Notes under the pieces: generated by a model
Seen by the model: the letters and a program-made list of their open reading frames with translations, nothing else
The model's database searches: none
What the model was told of the DNA's origin: nothing
Source of the DNA: Flagellimonas marinaquae
GTDB lineage: Bacteria; Bacteroidota; Bacteroidia; Flavobacteriales; Flavobacteriaceae
Direction: 5' to 3'
Length of the DNA stretch: 64,000 bases
Assembly: GCF_003992675.1 (NCBI RefSeq)
Contig: NZ_RZMZ01000015.1
Coordinates: 744,001 to 808,000 of the forward strand
Shown here: positions 51,499 through 60,283 of the stretch, piece after piece
How positions within the stretch are numbered: position 1 is the first letter of the stretch
How the letters are laid out: each line of letters opens with the position of its first letter
Translations under genes and position numbers: made by a program

Positions 51499-52781
51499 TA
51501 TTTCAAACTTTTTAATCTAAGGGTTACCGCATTTTTATGTGCTTGTAATCCCTCCGCTTCGGCCATAAATTCTATGGCGCTTCCAATGCCCTGGATTCCT
51601 TTTTCCGATATTTTCTGAAAGGTCATACTCTTCATAAAACTATCTAGATTCACACCACTGTATTGCTTGGCATAACCGTTGGTAGGCAGGGTGTGATTGG
51701 TGCCAGAAGCATAATCGCCTGCACTTTCTGGGGTGAAGTTTCCAATAAAAACAGACCCTGCGTTCATCGTATTTTCCAAATAGTAATTCTCGTTTTCTAC
51801 GCAAACAATGTAGTGTTCCGGTCCATACTCGTTGATGAGACCTAAAGCCTCTTCATCGTTTTTTACCAAAATCAATTTGCTGTTGCCCATGGATTTACTT
51901 GCGATCTCTGCTCTTGGCAATTGCTGTATTTGATCTTGGATTTCCTTTTCCACCGCATTAATCAACTTCTCCGATGTAGACACTAAAATTACTTGACTAT
52001 CCACGCCATGTTCTGCCTGACTGAGCAAATCTGAGGCTACAAAAGCAGCATTGGCAGAATCATCGGCCACGACCAACAATTCACTTGGTCCAGCAGGCAT
52101 ATCGATTGCCACACCATATTTGGTGGCCAATTGCTTGGCAACGGTCACATATTGATTACCCGGACCAAAGATTTTGTACACTTTTGGTATGCTTTCCGTG
52201 CCAAATGTCATTCCAGCAATGGCCTGAATACCTCCTACTTTAAAAATCTGGGTCACACCACAGAGTTGGGCGGTATATAAGATGGCCGGATTGATTTCAC
52301 CGTTTTTATCCGGAGGAGTGCAAAGAACTATTTCTTGGCAACCTGCCAGTTTTGCAGGTACGGCCAACATCAAAATAGTGGAAAACAAAGGGGCTGTTCC
52401 ACCTGGAATATATAATCCCACTTTTTGAATAGGACGTTTTTCCTGCCAGCATTGTACTCCTGGCATCGTTTCTATTTCAATCTTGGCTGTTTTTTGGGCA
52501 GCGTGAAACTTTTCAATATTGGATTTTGCCAAGTGAATGGCTTGTTTCAGTGCATCGGAGACAGAGTTGCCCGCTTTTTGGACTTCGTTGTCGGTTACAA
52601 GTAGGGAGTCCAGTGATACCTTATCAAATTGAGCCGTGTATTTTTTGATGACCGTATCGCCCTCTGCCTGTACTTCCTTAAAAATACTGTTGACGACTTC
52701 TTCGATATCGGTGACGGTCTGTGTGGGACGCTTCAGAATTTCGTCCCAGTCCGTGTGTTGTGGATAGTTGATACGCTGCAT
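51498..52781 (-). CDS. hisD: Histidinol dehydrogenase
   Basis: The 427-residue zinc enzyme oxidises histidinol to histidine in the last two steps. It has IYVPGGTA-type motif (LYIPGGTAPLFSTILM), the metal region DLLSQAEHGVDSQ with Gln and His, FGPGNQYVTVAKQL, DMPAGPSELLVVAD and the C-terminal GTNHTLPTNGYA. It overlaps hisG and hisC by one base. Confidence 0.97.
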   Translation of the reverse strand: MQRINYPQHTDWDEILKRPTQTVTDIEEVVNSIFKEVQAEGDTVIKKYTAQFDKVSLDSLLVTDNEVQKAGNSVSDALKQAIHLAKSNIEKFHAAQKTAKIEIETMPGVQCWQEKRPIQKVGLYIPGGTAPLFSTILMLAVPAKLAGCQEIVLCTPPDKNGEINPAILYTAQLCGVTQIFKVGGIQAIAGMTFGTESIPKVYKIFGPGNQYVTVAKQLATKYGVAIDMPAGPSELLVVADDSANAAFVASDLLSQAEHGVDSQVILVSTSEKLINAVEKEIQDQIQQLPRAEIASKSMGNSKLILVKNDEEALGLINEYGPEHYIVCVENENYYLENTMNAGSVFIGNFTPESAGDYASGTNHTLPTNGYAKQYSGVNLDSFMKSMTFQKISEKGIQGIGSAIEFMAEAEGLQAHKNAVTLRLKSLK

Positions 52782-53638
52782 TACAATACCATTTTTTCAA
52801 TAGGACAAACCAAGATTCCTTCTGCGCCAGCGGCTTTGAGCTCATCGATGACTTCCCAAAACGTTTCCCGATTGATGACGGTGTGCACCGAACTCCAGCC
52901 CTCTTCTGCCAAGGGCAAAACCGTGGGGCTCCGCATTCCAGGAAGTATGGAAATGATTTTGTCCAGCTTATCATTAGGGGCGTTCATCAACACATATTTG
53001 TACTGACGCGCCTGCAGTACCGATTTGATCCTAAACTGGATTTTCTTCAACAGCTCTTTACGCTCTTCGGAAATTGTAGGCGACACGGCCAATACCGCTT
53101 CACTGGTCAGCATTACTTCAACTTCTTTCAAATTGTTTTTGAACAGGGTGCTTCCGCTTGAAACAATATCACAGATGCCATATGCCAAACCAATGTTCGG
53201 GGCAATTTCAACGGAACCATTGATAATGTGCAATTCAGCCGTTACCCCTTTGGAAGCCAAATAATCCTTGACCGTATTTGGATATGAAGTAGCTATTTTT
53301 TTACCCTCAAAATCTTTAATGGAATTGTAGGTTACGCCCTTTGGAACTGCCAAGGAGACGCGACACTTGGAAAAGTTCAAACGCTCTGCGATGGAAATGT
53401 CTTTTCCTTTTTCAATCAAAACATTTTCGCCAATAATGGCAATATCCACCACACCATCCCGCAAATACTGTGGAATGTCGCCATTGCGAAGATAAAATAC
53501 CTCCAAAGGAAAATTTCGGGAGGTGGCTTTCAATTGGTCCTTTCCATTGTCGATGGAAATTCCGCAATCTTTTAAAATGGCCAGGGAATCCTCATTTAAA
53601 CGGCCACTTTTTTGAACGGCAATTCTAATTTTTGTCAT
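52781..53638 (-). CDS. hisG: ATP phosphoribosyltransferase (long form)
   Basis: The 285-residue enzyme catalyses the first committed step and carries the C-terminal regulatory domain (LKAAGAEGILVCPIEKMVL) for histidine feedback. Motifs are KIRIAVQKSGRLNEDS, DIAIIGENVLIE, KIATSYPNTVKDYL and the PRPP-type loop ICDIVSSGSTLF. It is first in the operon and lies 34 bp after the attenuator hairpin. Confidence 0.96.
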   Translation of the reverse strand: MTKIRIAVQKSGRLNEDSLAILKDCGISIDNGKDQLKATSRNFPLEVFYLRNGDIPQYLRDGVVDIAIIGENVLIEKGKDISIAERLNFSKCRVSLAVPKGVTYNSIKDFEGKKIATSYPNTVKDYLASKGVTAELHIINGSVEIAPNIGLAYGICDIVSSGSTLFKNNLKEVEVMLTSEAVLAVSPTISEERKELLKKIQFRIKSVLQARQYKYVLMNAPNDKLDKIISILPGMRSPTVLPLAEEGWSSVHTVINRETFWEVIDELKAAGAEGILVCPIEKMVL

Positions 53639-53672
53639 TTTTCAATCGTTTTGTCCGAAAAACCAAAAGGGT

Positions 53673-53708
53673 ACAAAAAACAAACCCGTTTGATTTCTCA
53701 AACGGGTT
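53673..53708 (-). terminator. His operon attenuator terminator
   Basis: On the minus strand AACCCGTTTGA pairs with TCAAACGGGTT around a GAAA tetraloop (11 perfect pairs), and then GTTTGTTTTTT supplies the T run. It lies between the leader peptide and hisG. Its 5' arm can instead pair with a segment of the leader (53745-53752). Confidence 0.9.
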
Positions 53709-53738
53709 AGAATATATTTTAAAAACAACAATACATTT

Positions 53739-53792
53739 CTATCTCGCTTGAGGGCAAGTATAAAAATGATGATGTGTGTTTTTGTTTCTCAT
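53739..53792 (-). CDS. hisL: His operon leader peptide
   Basis: ATG at 53792 encodes the 17-residue peptide MRNKNTHHHFYTCPQAR, ending with TAG at 53739. Three consecutive histidine codons at positions 7-9 make ribosome pausing there sensitive to charged tRNA-His, the classic attenuation sensor. Segment CTCAAGCG in codons 14-17 can pair with CGTTTGAG in the terminator's 5' arm over 8 bases (one G-U), giving an antiterminator when the ribosome stalls at the histidines. Confidence 0.88.
   Translation of the reverse strand: MRNKNTHHHFYTCPQAR
53745..53752 (-). promoter_or_regulatory. Antiterminator segment of the his leader
   Basis: CTCAAGCG on the minus strand is complementary to CGTTTGAG in the attenuator 5' arm (53697-53704). 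It lies at the end of the leader peptide, where a ribosome that finishes translation would cover it. Confidence 0.75.
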
Positions 53793-53799
53793 TATGGTC

Positions 53800-53807
53800 C
53801 AAAAATA
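53800..53807 (-). promoter_or_regulatory. TAnnTTTG promoter box of the his operon
   Basis: On the minus strand TATTTTTG matches the Bacteroidota -7 consensus TAnnTTTG, 7 bases before the leader ATG. A TTTG lies 16 bases further upstream, shorter than the usual spacing. The transcript would start close to the leader codons, giving a nearly leaderless start. Confidence 0.55.
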
Positions 53808-53837
53808 GGGTATATTTTTCAATCAAAAAAGGGGAAA

Positions 53838-54653
53838 TTAGTTATTTCCCAAAATTAATGGAAGCCCATCATCACCAGAACCTACAACCACAATTTTGGC
53901 ATTCGGAGATTCCGCTAGTTTCAATGTGGCATCTATGCCCTTGTCTTGCAATATTTTATCCGTTAGGGAGGCACTCAATATTCGGTTGGCATCTGCTTTA
54001 CCCTGTGCTTCAATACGCACTTTTTCAGCTTCTTTCTCGGCGGTTACCAACCTAAACTCATACTCCAACGATTGTTGTTCTTGCTTTAATTTTCGCTCAA
54101 TGGCATCTTTAATTGTTGGTGGCAATGTTACATCCCTTACCAATACTTCATTTAATTGAATGTATTGCCCATCTACAATTTTCTGGGTCTCTTCAAAAAT
54201 TTCCTGCTGAATTGCATCACGTTTACTGGAATACAATTGCTCCGGGGTATATCTCCCCACAACACTACGTGCAGCGGAACGGATGGCTGGAAGCAATACG
54301 CGATCGATATACTGCTCACTCTTTTCTTGGTGCAACTTTCCTAACTGATCATATTTTGGCTGAAACCAAACAGATGCTTCCAATTTAATGTCGAGACCAT
54401 TGGAAGAAAGTACGTTCATTTTTTCCAGCTTTTCCTGTTGCCTTACCTCGTAGAGATAAACCTTGTTCCAAGGCGCCACTAGATGGAATCCTTCGCTCAA
54501 GGGAGGCTCATCGGTGACAACTCCCCCACCAAAAGTTTTGTAGAGTACTCCAGCTTCCCCGGACCCGATGGTCACAGCTGATTTGGAGATGATGATAATC
54601 AAGAAAATAATCGCAGCCAATGCTGGCAAAGCAATCTTTGGTAATTTATCCAT
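53838..54653 (-). CDS. SPFH/prohibitin family membrane protein
   Basis: The 271-residue protein has an N-terminal membrane segment (ALAAIIFLIIIISKSAVTI) then the SPFH domain (GSGEAGVLYKTFGGG, RSVVGRYTPEQLYSSKRDAIQQEIFEE, NEVLVRDVTLPPTI) and a C-terminal coiled coil (RLVTAEKEAEKVRIEAQGKADANR). It is likely a periplasm-facing scaffold that works with FtsH-type proteases. It lies between the his operon and a VWA membrane protein. Confidence 0.9.
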   Translation of the reverse strand: MDKLPKIALPALAAIIFLIIIISKSAVTIGSGEAGVLYKTFGGGVVTDEPPLSEGFHLVAPWNKVYLYEVRQQEKLEKMNVLSSNGLDIKLEASVWFQPKYDQLGKLHQEKSEQYIDRVLLPAIRSAARSVVGRYTPEQLYSSKRDAIQQEIFEETQKIVDGQYIQLNEVLVRDVTLPPTIKDAIERKLKQEQQSLEYEFRLVTAEKEAEKVRIEAQGKADANRILSASLTDKILQDKGIDATLKLAESPNAKIVVVGSGDDGLPLILGNN

Positions 54654-54665
54654 GTTTATTTCAAT

Positions 54666-56699
54666 TTATATTAATCCATTATATTTTCTGATGAACCATT
54701 CCGCAGCTAGGGAAAGAATTATCAGCCCCAATAAAATACGGAAATCTATTAAAGATACAACATTATCCCTGCTCTTTTGAACAGGCAGAAATTGCTGTGA
54801 TGAAATCAAATTGTTCTGAAGTTCCTCCAGTTTGTCCAAATAAAACACTTGTCCGTTATTTTTGTCCGCTAAGCGCTTCATTTTTTTAAAGTCCGCAGAA
54901 ATCAATTGTTTTTCTGGGTTAAAATCCAAAATCCGGAATGAGCCGGAACGACTTAAGTTATCTTCCTTAACCGTGACCGTAAAATTGTACTCCCCTGGTT
55001 CCAAATCGCTTAAATCCACTTCGTAAAAGGTGCCTTTCAACAACATGGGCGCCTCTCTAGAAAAACCGTTGTCTATCCCCTTAATGTCAATGGATAGTGT
55101 CGCATTGCCATTAAATTGGTAGGCTTCGTCAAAATAGGAGGCCTTGATCTTCGCCATACTTGCGTTGTCAAAAACAAGCTCATAATCCAGTTCCAGTCGG
55201 CTTCGTTGTTTATTGGAGCTTAAATACACCATCAAACTGCCCATAAAATCATCAAATCTCTTGAAATCTTGGTCATTTCGATATACCTGCGCCCTCCATC
55301 GCCAGATATCCTCTCCAAAAAGTACCGCTTCCTTAATATTTGATTCGTTCAAAATCACAAATAAGGGCTTGTCAAGTTGTATACCCTGTAACTGTTGAAA
55401 CATAATGGTTTCGCTGTTCTTTTTCAGTTGAATGTCGCCGAGAGTGCCTTTTAAAGGCGGAAAACCATCCACAGAAAAATCACCAAGGCCAAATAGCGCA
55501 AACGCATTGTTCAAAACAGGGAGAATATCTTCGGATTGCCTACTGCCCGATACCGAAAAGCTCTGCTGAATGCCATTCAAAAAATTCCAATCCGTTTGAC
55601 TTCCTGTAATGGTAACATAATTGGCTCCTGAGTTTTCCAAAAATGTGTACACATTTCTGAAATTACGGTTGGGCTGATAGAGAATGATCAGGCCCATTTC
55701 TTCAAATTGGGATTGGTCTGCGGTCGGTTTTAAAAGCGTAACCGAGCGTTGCTCGTTGGATTCGATGGATTTTTTTAACGATCCAATATCGGGATGCAGT
55801 ATATCGGATACTAGAGCCACATTGGTTTTCTCGTCGATGACCTCAATGGCCGTTTCCTTGGAGTTATTCGCCATATTGCGTTCATTTTCCAAGGCTCCCA
55901 CTTCAACCTTAATGGTTTTGATGCCCACGCTTTGGGCCTCGACCAAGGTGTTCAAAGTTGTACTGTTCACGGTGGCGCTGAGATTGACACGCTCTTGATG
56001 CACTCTGCTCCCATTGATGGATATGGTTACCGTACTAGAAACCGGACGCGTACCTTGATACCAAATGGAAGTTTCTATCGGGAAACTATTTCGTAGAAAA
56101 GCGTATTTGTTAACGTTGATGAGTCCAACAGCAATGTCTTCATATTGAGTGGTGTCGCCTACCACTACAGGGTTAACGCTTGTATTCTCATTCAGTGTGA
56201 TATAACCGTAATCCCTACCCAACGTTTGGTTTCCATCGGAAAATAGCACAATAGCATTGTTTCCTGTCACAAAAACTTCGTTCAATGTAGAAAGTGCATT
56301 GGCAATATCAGTATTTCCTTGGTCAAACTGAATGGAATCGGTCGCCGATATCGTATTTCCAAATCCATATTGATGCAGATTGAACCGTTTGTTAAGCTCA
56401 TCATCCGCTTTCAATTTTGCGATTACTTGGGAAATATCAGATTTGGTGGTCGCATCCTCCATCGAAGTGGAGTTGTCCACCAAAAGAATCAAGTTTGCTT
56501 TTTCCACAAAAAAATCCTTGCTCACAAACTTGGGGTTGATCAAAAGTAAAAGGCCGCAAAACAAGGTTACGAACCTCAATGCGGCCAATATTATATTCAG
56601 TGAACCCTTTCTCGGGTTTTTATAAAAATACTGAAAATAGACAAGCGTAAGCGCGGCAGCTACTGCTAGAACAATAAGGAATACCGTGCTCAACTCCAT
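54666..56699 (-). CDS. Membrane VWA-domain protein
   Basis: The 677-residue protein has N-terminal membrane segments (VFLIVLAVAAALTLVYF and ALRFVTLFCGLLLLI) and a von Willebrand domain with the MIDAS motif in ILLVDNSTSMEDATT (DNSTS) and NAIVLFSDGNQTLGRDYG. Beta-rich segments follow and a membrane segment (ILLGLIILSLAAEWF) ends the protein. It is probably periplasm-facing. It overlaps no neighbour but is 4 bp from fabG and 12 bp from the SPFH gene, so they may share a transcript. Confidence 0.8.
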   Translation of the reverse strand: MELSTVFLIVLAVAAALTLVYFQYFYKNPRKGSLNIILAALRFVTLFCGLLLLINPKFVSKDFFVEKANLILLVDNSTSMEDATTKSDISQVIAKLKADDELNKRFNLHQYGFGNTISATDSIQFDQGNTDIANALSTLNEVFVTGNNAIVLFSDGNQTLGRDYGYITLNENTSVNPVVVGDTTQYEDIAVGLINVNKYAFLRNSFPIETSIWYQGTRPVSSTVTISINGSRVHQERVNLSATVNSTTLNTLVEAQSVGIKTIKVEVGALENERNMANNSKETAIEVIDEKTNVALVSDILHPDIGSLKKSIESNEQRSVTLLKPTADQSQFEEMGLIILYQPNRNFRNVYTFLENSGANYVTITGSQTDWNFLNGIQQSFSVSGSRQSEDILPVLNNAFALFGLGDFSVDGFPPLKGTLGDIQLKKNSETIMFQQLQGIQLDKPLFVILNESNIKEAVLFGEDIWRWRAQVYRNDQDFKRFDDFMGSLMVYLSSNKQRSRLELDYELVFDNASMAKIKASYFDEAYQFNGNATLSIDIKGIDNGFSREAPMLLKGTFYEVDLSDLEPGEYNFTVTVKEDNLSRSGSFRILDFNPEKQLISADFKKMKRLADKNNGQVFYLDKLEELQNNLISSQQFLPVQKSRDNVVSLIDFRILLGLIILSLAAEWFIRKYNGLI

Positions 56700-56703
56700 T
56701 CAT

Positions 56704-57453
56704 TTAGGTTAACATTCCACCATCAACATTCAACACCTGCCCAGTTACGTAGTCGGAAAGGTCTGATGCCAGGAATACACAGGCATTGGCCACATCTTCC
56801 GGGCTTCCGCCACGTTTTAATGGAATGCCTTCTCTCCAACCTTGAACCGTTTTCTCGTCCAATTTCTCGGTCATCTCTGTTTCGATAAAACCAGGCGCAA
56901 TCGCATTGCAACGAATGTTTCTAGACCCCAATTCCAAGGCTACGGATTTGGTAAACCCGATCATTCCTGCTTTAGAGGCGGCATAGTTGGTTTGTCCGGC
57001 GTTACCTTTCACCCCTACCACGCTGCTCATATTGATTATGGATCCTTTGCGCTGTTTCAACATGGTGCGTTGTACGGCTTTGGTCATATTAAAAACGGAC
57101 TTTAAGTTGATTTCGATAACTTGGTCAAAATCAGCTTCGCCCATGCGCATCAATAGGTTATCCTTGGTGATTCCAGCGTTATTGATCAGTACATCGATTC
57201 TACCATCAAAGTCCGCAAGTACTTTGGCCACAAGGGCTTCAGAGTCCTCAAAACTGGCGGCGTTGCTTTTGTATGCCTTAGCTTTAACGCCCATTTCGGT
57301 CAGTTCTTTTTCCAACTCCAAGGCAGGGCCTTCGCTGGAACTGTAGGTAAATGCCACATTGGCACCATGTTTGGCAAATACTTCGGCAATTCCTTTTCCA
57401 ATTCCTCTACTGGCTCCTGTTATAATTACGTTTTTCCCTTCCAAAAGTTTCAT
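56704..57453 (-). CDS. fabG: 3-oxoacyl-ACP reductase
   Basis: The 249-residue short-chain dehydrogenase reduces 3-oxoacyl-ACP in fatty acid synthesis. It has the NADP loop NVIITGASRGIGKGIAE, NNAGITKDNLLMRM, the catalytic Ser in INMSSVVGVKGNAGQ, YAASKAGMIGF (Tyr, Lys) and VLNVDGGMLT at the end. No other fab genes sit beside it except lpxC-fabZ 3.6 kb away. Confidence 0.94.
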   Translation of the reverse strand: MKLLEGKNVIITGASRGIGKGIAEVFAKHGANVAFTYSSSEGPALELEKELTEMGVKAKAYKSNAASFEDSEALVAKVLADFDGRIDVLINNAGITKDNLLMRMGEADFDQVIEINLKSVFNMTKAVQRTMLKQRKGSIINMSSVVGVKGNAGQTNYAASKAGMIGFTKSVALELGSRNIRCNAIAPGFIETEMTEKLDEKTVQGWREGIPLKRGGSPEDVANACVFLASDLSDYVTGQVLNVDGGMLT

Positions 57454-57606
57454 CTGTGGATATTTATTTGTTTCTAACTATCAGATGCAATTCGCCAATT
57501 AACACTTTTAGCAGTGTCCAAAATTGTTATGGCTCATTTCATACAATGATTGTGTTTGAATGGTTGTTGACTAAAATATTCGTTATTATCCGTTTTACTA
57601 AAATTC

Positions 57607-57721
57607 GTCATTTCGAGTGGATTTCACGACAGTAAGAGTAAAATTTGTATCGAGAAACAGAATTTTCATCTAAAAAGTTCTCGATACGATTTTTCGTTTC
57701 TCAAAATCACTCGAACTGACA
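57607..57721. repeat. MITE-like dispersed repeat, family 1, copy D
   Basis: Ends GTCATTTCGAGTG and CACTCGAACTGACA form a terminal inverted repeat. The interior has paired TTGTATCGAGAA and TTCTCGATACGA, giving a nested hairpin. This is the most complete copy with copy A (94-225). Confidence 0.75.
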
Positions 57722-57788
57722 CCTACAACTATTTTTAGTTTCAAAATCCAAAACTGGTCAAATATAGTTGTTGTTTTATGTTTAGACG

Positions 57789-57816
57789 AAAAAAAATCCC
57801 GCATAAAACGGGATTT
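57789..57816 (-). terminator. Terminator after sucD
   Basis: On the minus strand AAATCCCG pairs with CGGGATTT across a TTTTATG loop, followed by a long T run. It lies 21 bp after the sucD stop. Confidence 0.88.
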
Positions 57817-57836
57817 AGTATGGTTTTAACGGTTGG

Positions 57837-58709
57837 TTACCCAACCACTTCCTTCACCTTTACGCCGATTTCAGCAGGAGAATCCACTACGTGGATGCCA
57901 CAATCGCGCATGATTTTTTTCTTGGCCTGGGCCGTATCATCACTACCTCCAACAATGGCTCCAGCGTGTCCCATAGTACGTCCCGCAGGTGCAGTTTCAC
58001 CGGCAATAAAACCGACTACAGGTTTTTTGCTTCCGCTTTCTTTGTACCATCTGGCTGCTTCTGCTTCCAATTGACCACCGATTTCTCCAATCATCACTAC
58101 ACATTCGGTTTCTGGGTCGTTGATCAATAGTTCTACCGCTTTTTTGGTGGTAGTTCCGATGATGGGGTCCCCTCCGATTCCAATGGCCGTAGTGATTCCC
58201 AAACCTTGTCGAACCACTTGGTCAGCAGCCTCATAGGTAAGTGTTCCAGATTTTGAAACGATTCCCACTTTTCCCTTTTTGAAAACAAAGCCGGGCATGA
58301 TGCCTACCTTGGCTTCTCCAGGAGTGATTACACCGGGACAGTTTGGACCGATCAATGTGCAATCCATATCCTTGATGTAATCGTTGGCCTTTACCATATC
58401 AGCAACAGGAATACCTTCAGTAATGGTAATGATTACCTTGATTCCTGCATCGGCAGCTTCCATAATGGCATCCGCAGCAAAAGCGGGTGGAACAAAAATA
58501 ATGGTGGTATCGGCACCTACTTCTTTTACGGCTTCTTCCACGGTGTTGAAAACTGGTTTTCCCAAATGCTGTTGACCTCCTTTTCCAGGGGTAACACCAC
58601 CAACCACGTTGGTTCCGTATTCAATCATTTGTTCGGCATGAAATGTTCCTTCACTACCGGTAAATCCTTGTACAATTATCTTTGAATCCTTGTTTACTAA
58701 GACGCTCAT
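57837..58709 (-). CDS. sucD: Succinyl-CoA synthetase alpha subunit
   Basis: The 290-residue subunit makes succinate and ATP/GTP from succinyl-CoA in the TCA cycle. It has [22 protein letters not shown], the CoA-binding [33 protein letters not shown] and the phosphohistidine in GHAGAIVGG. The beta subunit gene is not in this window. It is on the same strand as lpxD2, 62 bp downstream. Confidence 0.96.
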   Translation of the reverse strand: MSVLVNKDSKIIVQGFTGSEGTFHAEQMIEYGTNVVGGVTPGKGGQQHLGKPVFNTVEEAVKEVGADTTIIFVPPAFAADAIMEAADAGIKVIITITEGIPVADMVKANDYIKDMDCTLIGPNCPGVITPGEAKVGIMPGFVFKKGKVGIVSKSGTLTYEAADQVVRQGLGITTAIGIGGDPIIGTTTKKAVELLINDPETECVVMIGEIGGQLEAEAARWYKESGSKKPVVGFIAGETAPAGRTMGHAGAIVGGSDDTAQAKKKIMRDCGIHVVDSPAEIGVKVKEVVG

Positions 58710-58771
58710 ATGTTTAACTTAATGTAGAAATACAAAAATATGGTTTACTAAAGTTTTTATCTATTGATTTC

Positions 58772-59707
58772 TTAAATCTTTTTGAGTTTTTGCAAAATCT
58801 CTGGAATCTTTTTGATGGATGCGATCTGTTTCAGCTTTTCACGTGCCTCCTCGGCCGGATATCCAAAATAGGTCTTTCCTCCTTCGAGGGATTTGGAAAT
58901 TCCGGATTGGGCCAAAATCACCGCTTTTTTGCCAATCGTGGCTCCACTCGTAATTCCTACTTGTCCCCAAAGGGTCACTTCATCCTCAATAATGCAACAA
59001 CCCGCAATACCTACATGGGATGCAATCAAACATTTTTTGCCTATCACCGTATCGTGCCCCACTTGGATTTGGTTGTCCAATTTGGAACCTCTCCCAATGG
59101 TTGTTGACCCTGTTACGCCGCGGTCTATGGTGCATCCTGCGCCGATATCCACATGGTCCTCGACAACCACATTTCCTCCGGAAAGCAATTTATCAAAGCC
59201 TTCGGGTCTGTTTTTGTAGTAGAACGCATCGGCTCCGAGCACGGTTCCTGCATGGATGGTCACATGGTCACCAAGTACACATCCATCGTAAATGGTAACA
59301 TTAGGGTGAATGACGCAGTTCTTTCCAATCCTAACATGGTTCCCAATAAAAACATTGGGCTGTATTACGGTTCCCTCCCCTATTTTGGCGCTTTCCGAAA
59401 TCGAGAATGCCGCGCTTTCAAAGGGTTTAAAATAACGCGTCAGCTTGTTGAAATCCCGAAATGGGTCGTCTGAGACCAGCAAAGCCTTCCCTTTGGGACA
59501 TTCCACTTCCTTATTGATGAGTACTACTGTGGCCTTAGATTGAAGCGCTTTATCATAATATTTGGGGTGGTCTACAAATACGATATCGCCTTCTTCAACC
59601 ACGTGGATTTCATTCATACCCAAGACAGGGAAGTCATCATCGCCTACAAAATCGGCATCAATGATTTCTGAAATTTGCTTTAGGGTATAGGTTTTGGGGA
59701 ATTTCAT
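58772..59707 (-). CDS. LpxD-type acyltransferase paralogue
   Basis: The 311-residue left-handed beta-helix protein resembles LpxD, the UDP-3-O-acylglucosamine N-acyltransferase: the N-terminal domain is followed by hexapeptide repeats (IGNHVRIGKNCVIHPNVTIYDG, GVTGSTTIGRGSKLDNQIQVGHDTVIG with the catalytic-region His). The full LpxD is at 62463. Having two suggests an extra or altered acylation, or a different sugar substrate. It is 5 bp from efp. Confidence 0.82.
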   Translation of the reverse strand: MKFPKTYTLKQISEIIDADFVGDDDFPVLGMNEIHVVEEGDIVFVDHPKYYDKALQSKATVVLINKEVECPKGKALLVSDDPFRDFNKLTRYFKPFESAAFSISESAKIGEGTVIQPNVFIGNHVRIGKNCVIHPNVTIYDGCVLGDHVTIHAGTVLGADAFYYKNRPEGFDKLLSGGNVVVEDHVDIGAGCTIDRGVTGSTTIGRGSKLDNQIQVGHDTVIGKKCLIASHVGIAGCCIIEDEVTLWGQVGITSGATIGKKAVILAQSGISKSLEGGKTYFGYPAEEAREKLKQIASIKKIPEILQKLKKI

Positions 59708-59712
59708 TCCAA

Positions 59713-60279
59713 CTATTCTTTGGCGCGTTCCAAGTAAGCCGCTTTCTCCGTATCGATCTTTATCTTGTCCCCTTCATTGATGAAAAGTGGTACATTGATC
59801 TTGGCACCGGTCTCCACGGTGGCAGGCTTGGTCGCGTTGGTGGCCGTATTTCCTTTTACTCCCGGTTCAGTATGGGTTACCTCCAATACGACACTTGCCG
59901 GCATTTCAACAGAAAGTGGCATATTATCCTCTGCATTGAAGATGATCGTCACCACTTCGCCTTCTTTTAAAAGATCGGAAGCATCAAGAGCATCCTTTTG
60001 CAAGGCGATTTGGGTGTAATCGTCCGTGTTCATAAAATGATAGGTGTCCCCTTCATTATATAAAAATTGATATGAACGGGTCTCTACTCGAACATCCTCT
60101 ATTTTATGTCCTGCAGAAAACGTATTGTCCACTACTTTCCCGGTGGTCACACTTTTAAGTTTGGTACGGACAAAAGCAGGTCCCTTACCTGGTTTTACAT
60201 GAAGAAACTCTATAATCTTATAGATGTCGTGGTTGTATCGGATGCACAACCCTTTTCTTATATCAGAAGTACTTGCCAT
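59713..60279 (-). CDS. efp: Translation elongation factor P
   Basis: The 188-residue factor rescues ribosomes stalled at polyproline. It has the usual start SDIRKGLCIRYNHDIYKIIEFLHVKPGKGPAFVRTKLKSV, with the modification-site loop PGKGPA (Lys34 region), and the typical C-terminal domain. It is embedded in the lipid A run, 4 bp from lpxA and 5 bp from the LpxD paralogue. No modification genes are adjacent. Confidence 0.95.
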   Translation of the reverse strand: MASTSDIRKGLCIRYNHDIYKIIEFLHVKPGKGPAFVRTKLKSVTTGKVVDNTFSAGHKIEDVRVETRSYQFLYNEGDTYHFMNTDDYTQIALQKDALDASDLLKEGEVVTIIFNAEDNMPLSVEMPASVVLEVTHTEPGVKGNTATNATKPATVETGAKINVPLFINEGDKIKIDTEKAAYLERAKE

Positions 60280-60283
60280 AAAT

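Larger units (their letters stand above)
57454..57836. other. 383-base spacer with a family 1 repeat and the sucD terminator
   Basis: Between fabG and sucD. It contains the full family 1 repeat at 57607-57721 and a terminator at 57789-57816. Otherwise it is AT-rich and I see no gene. Confidence 0.7.
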
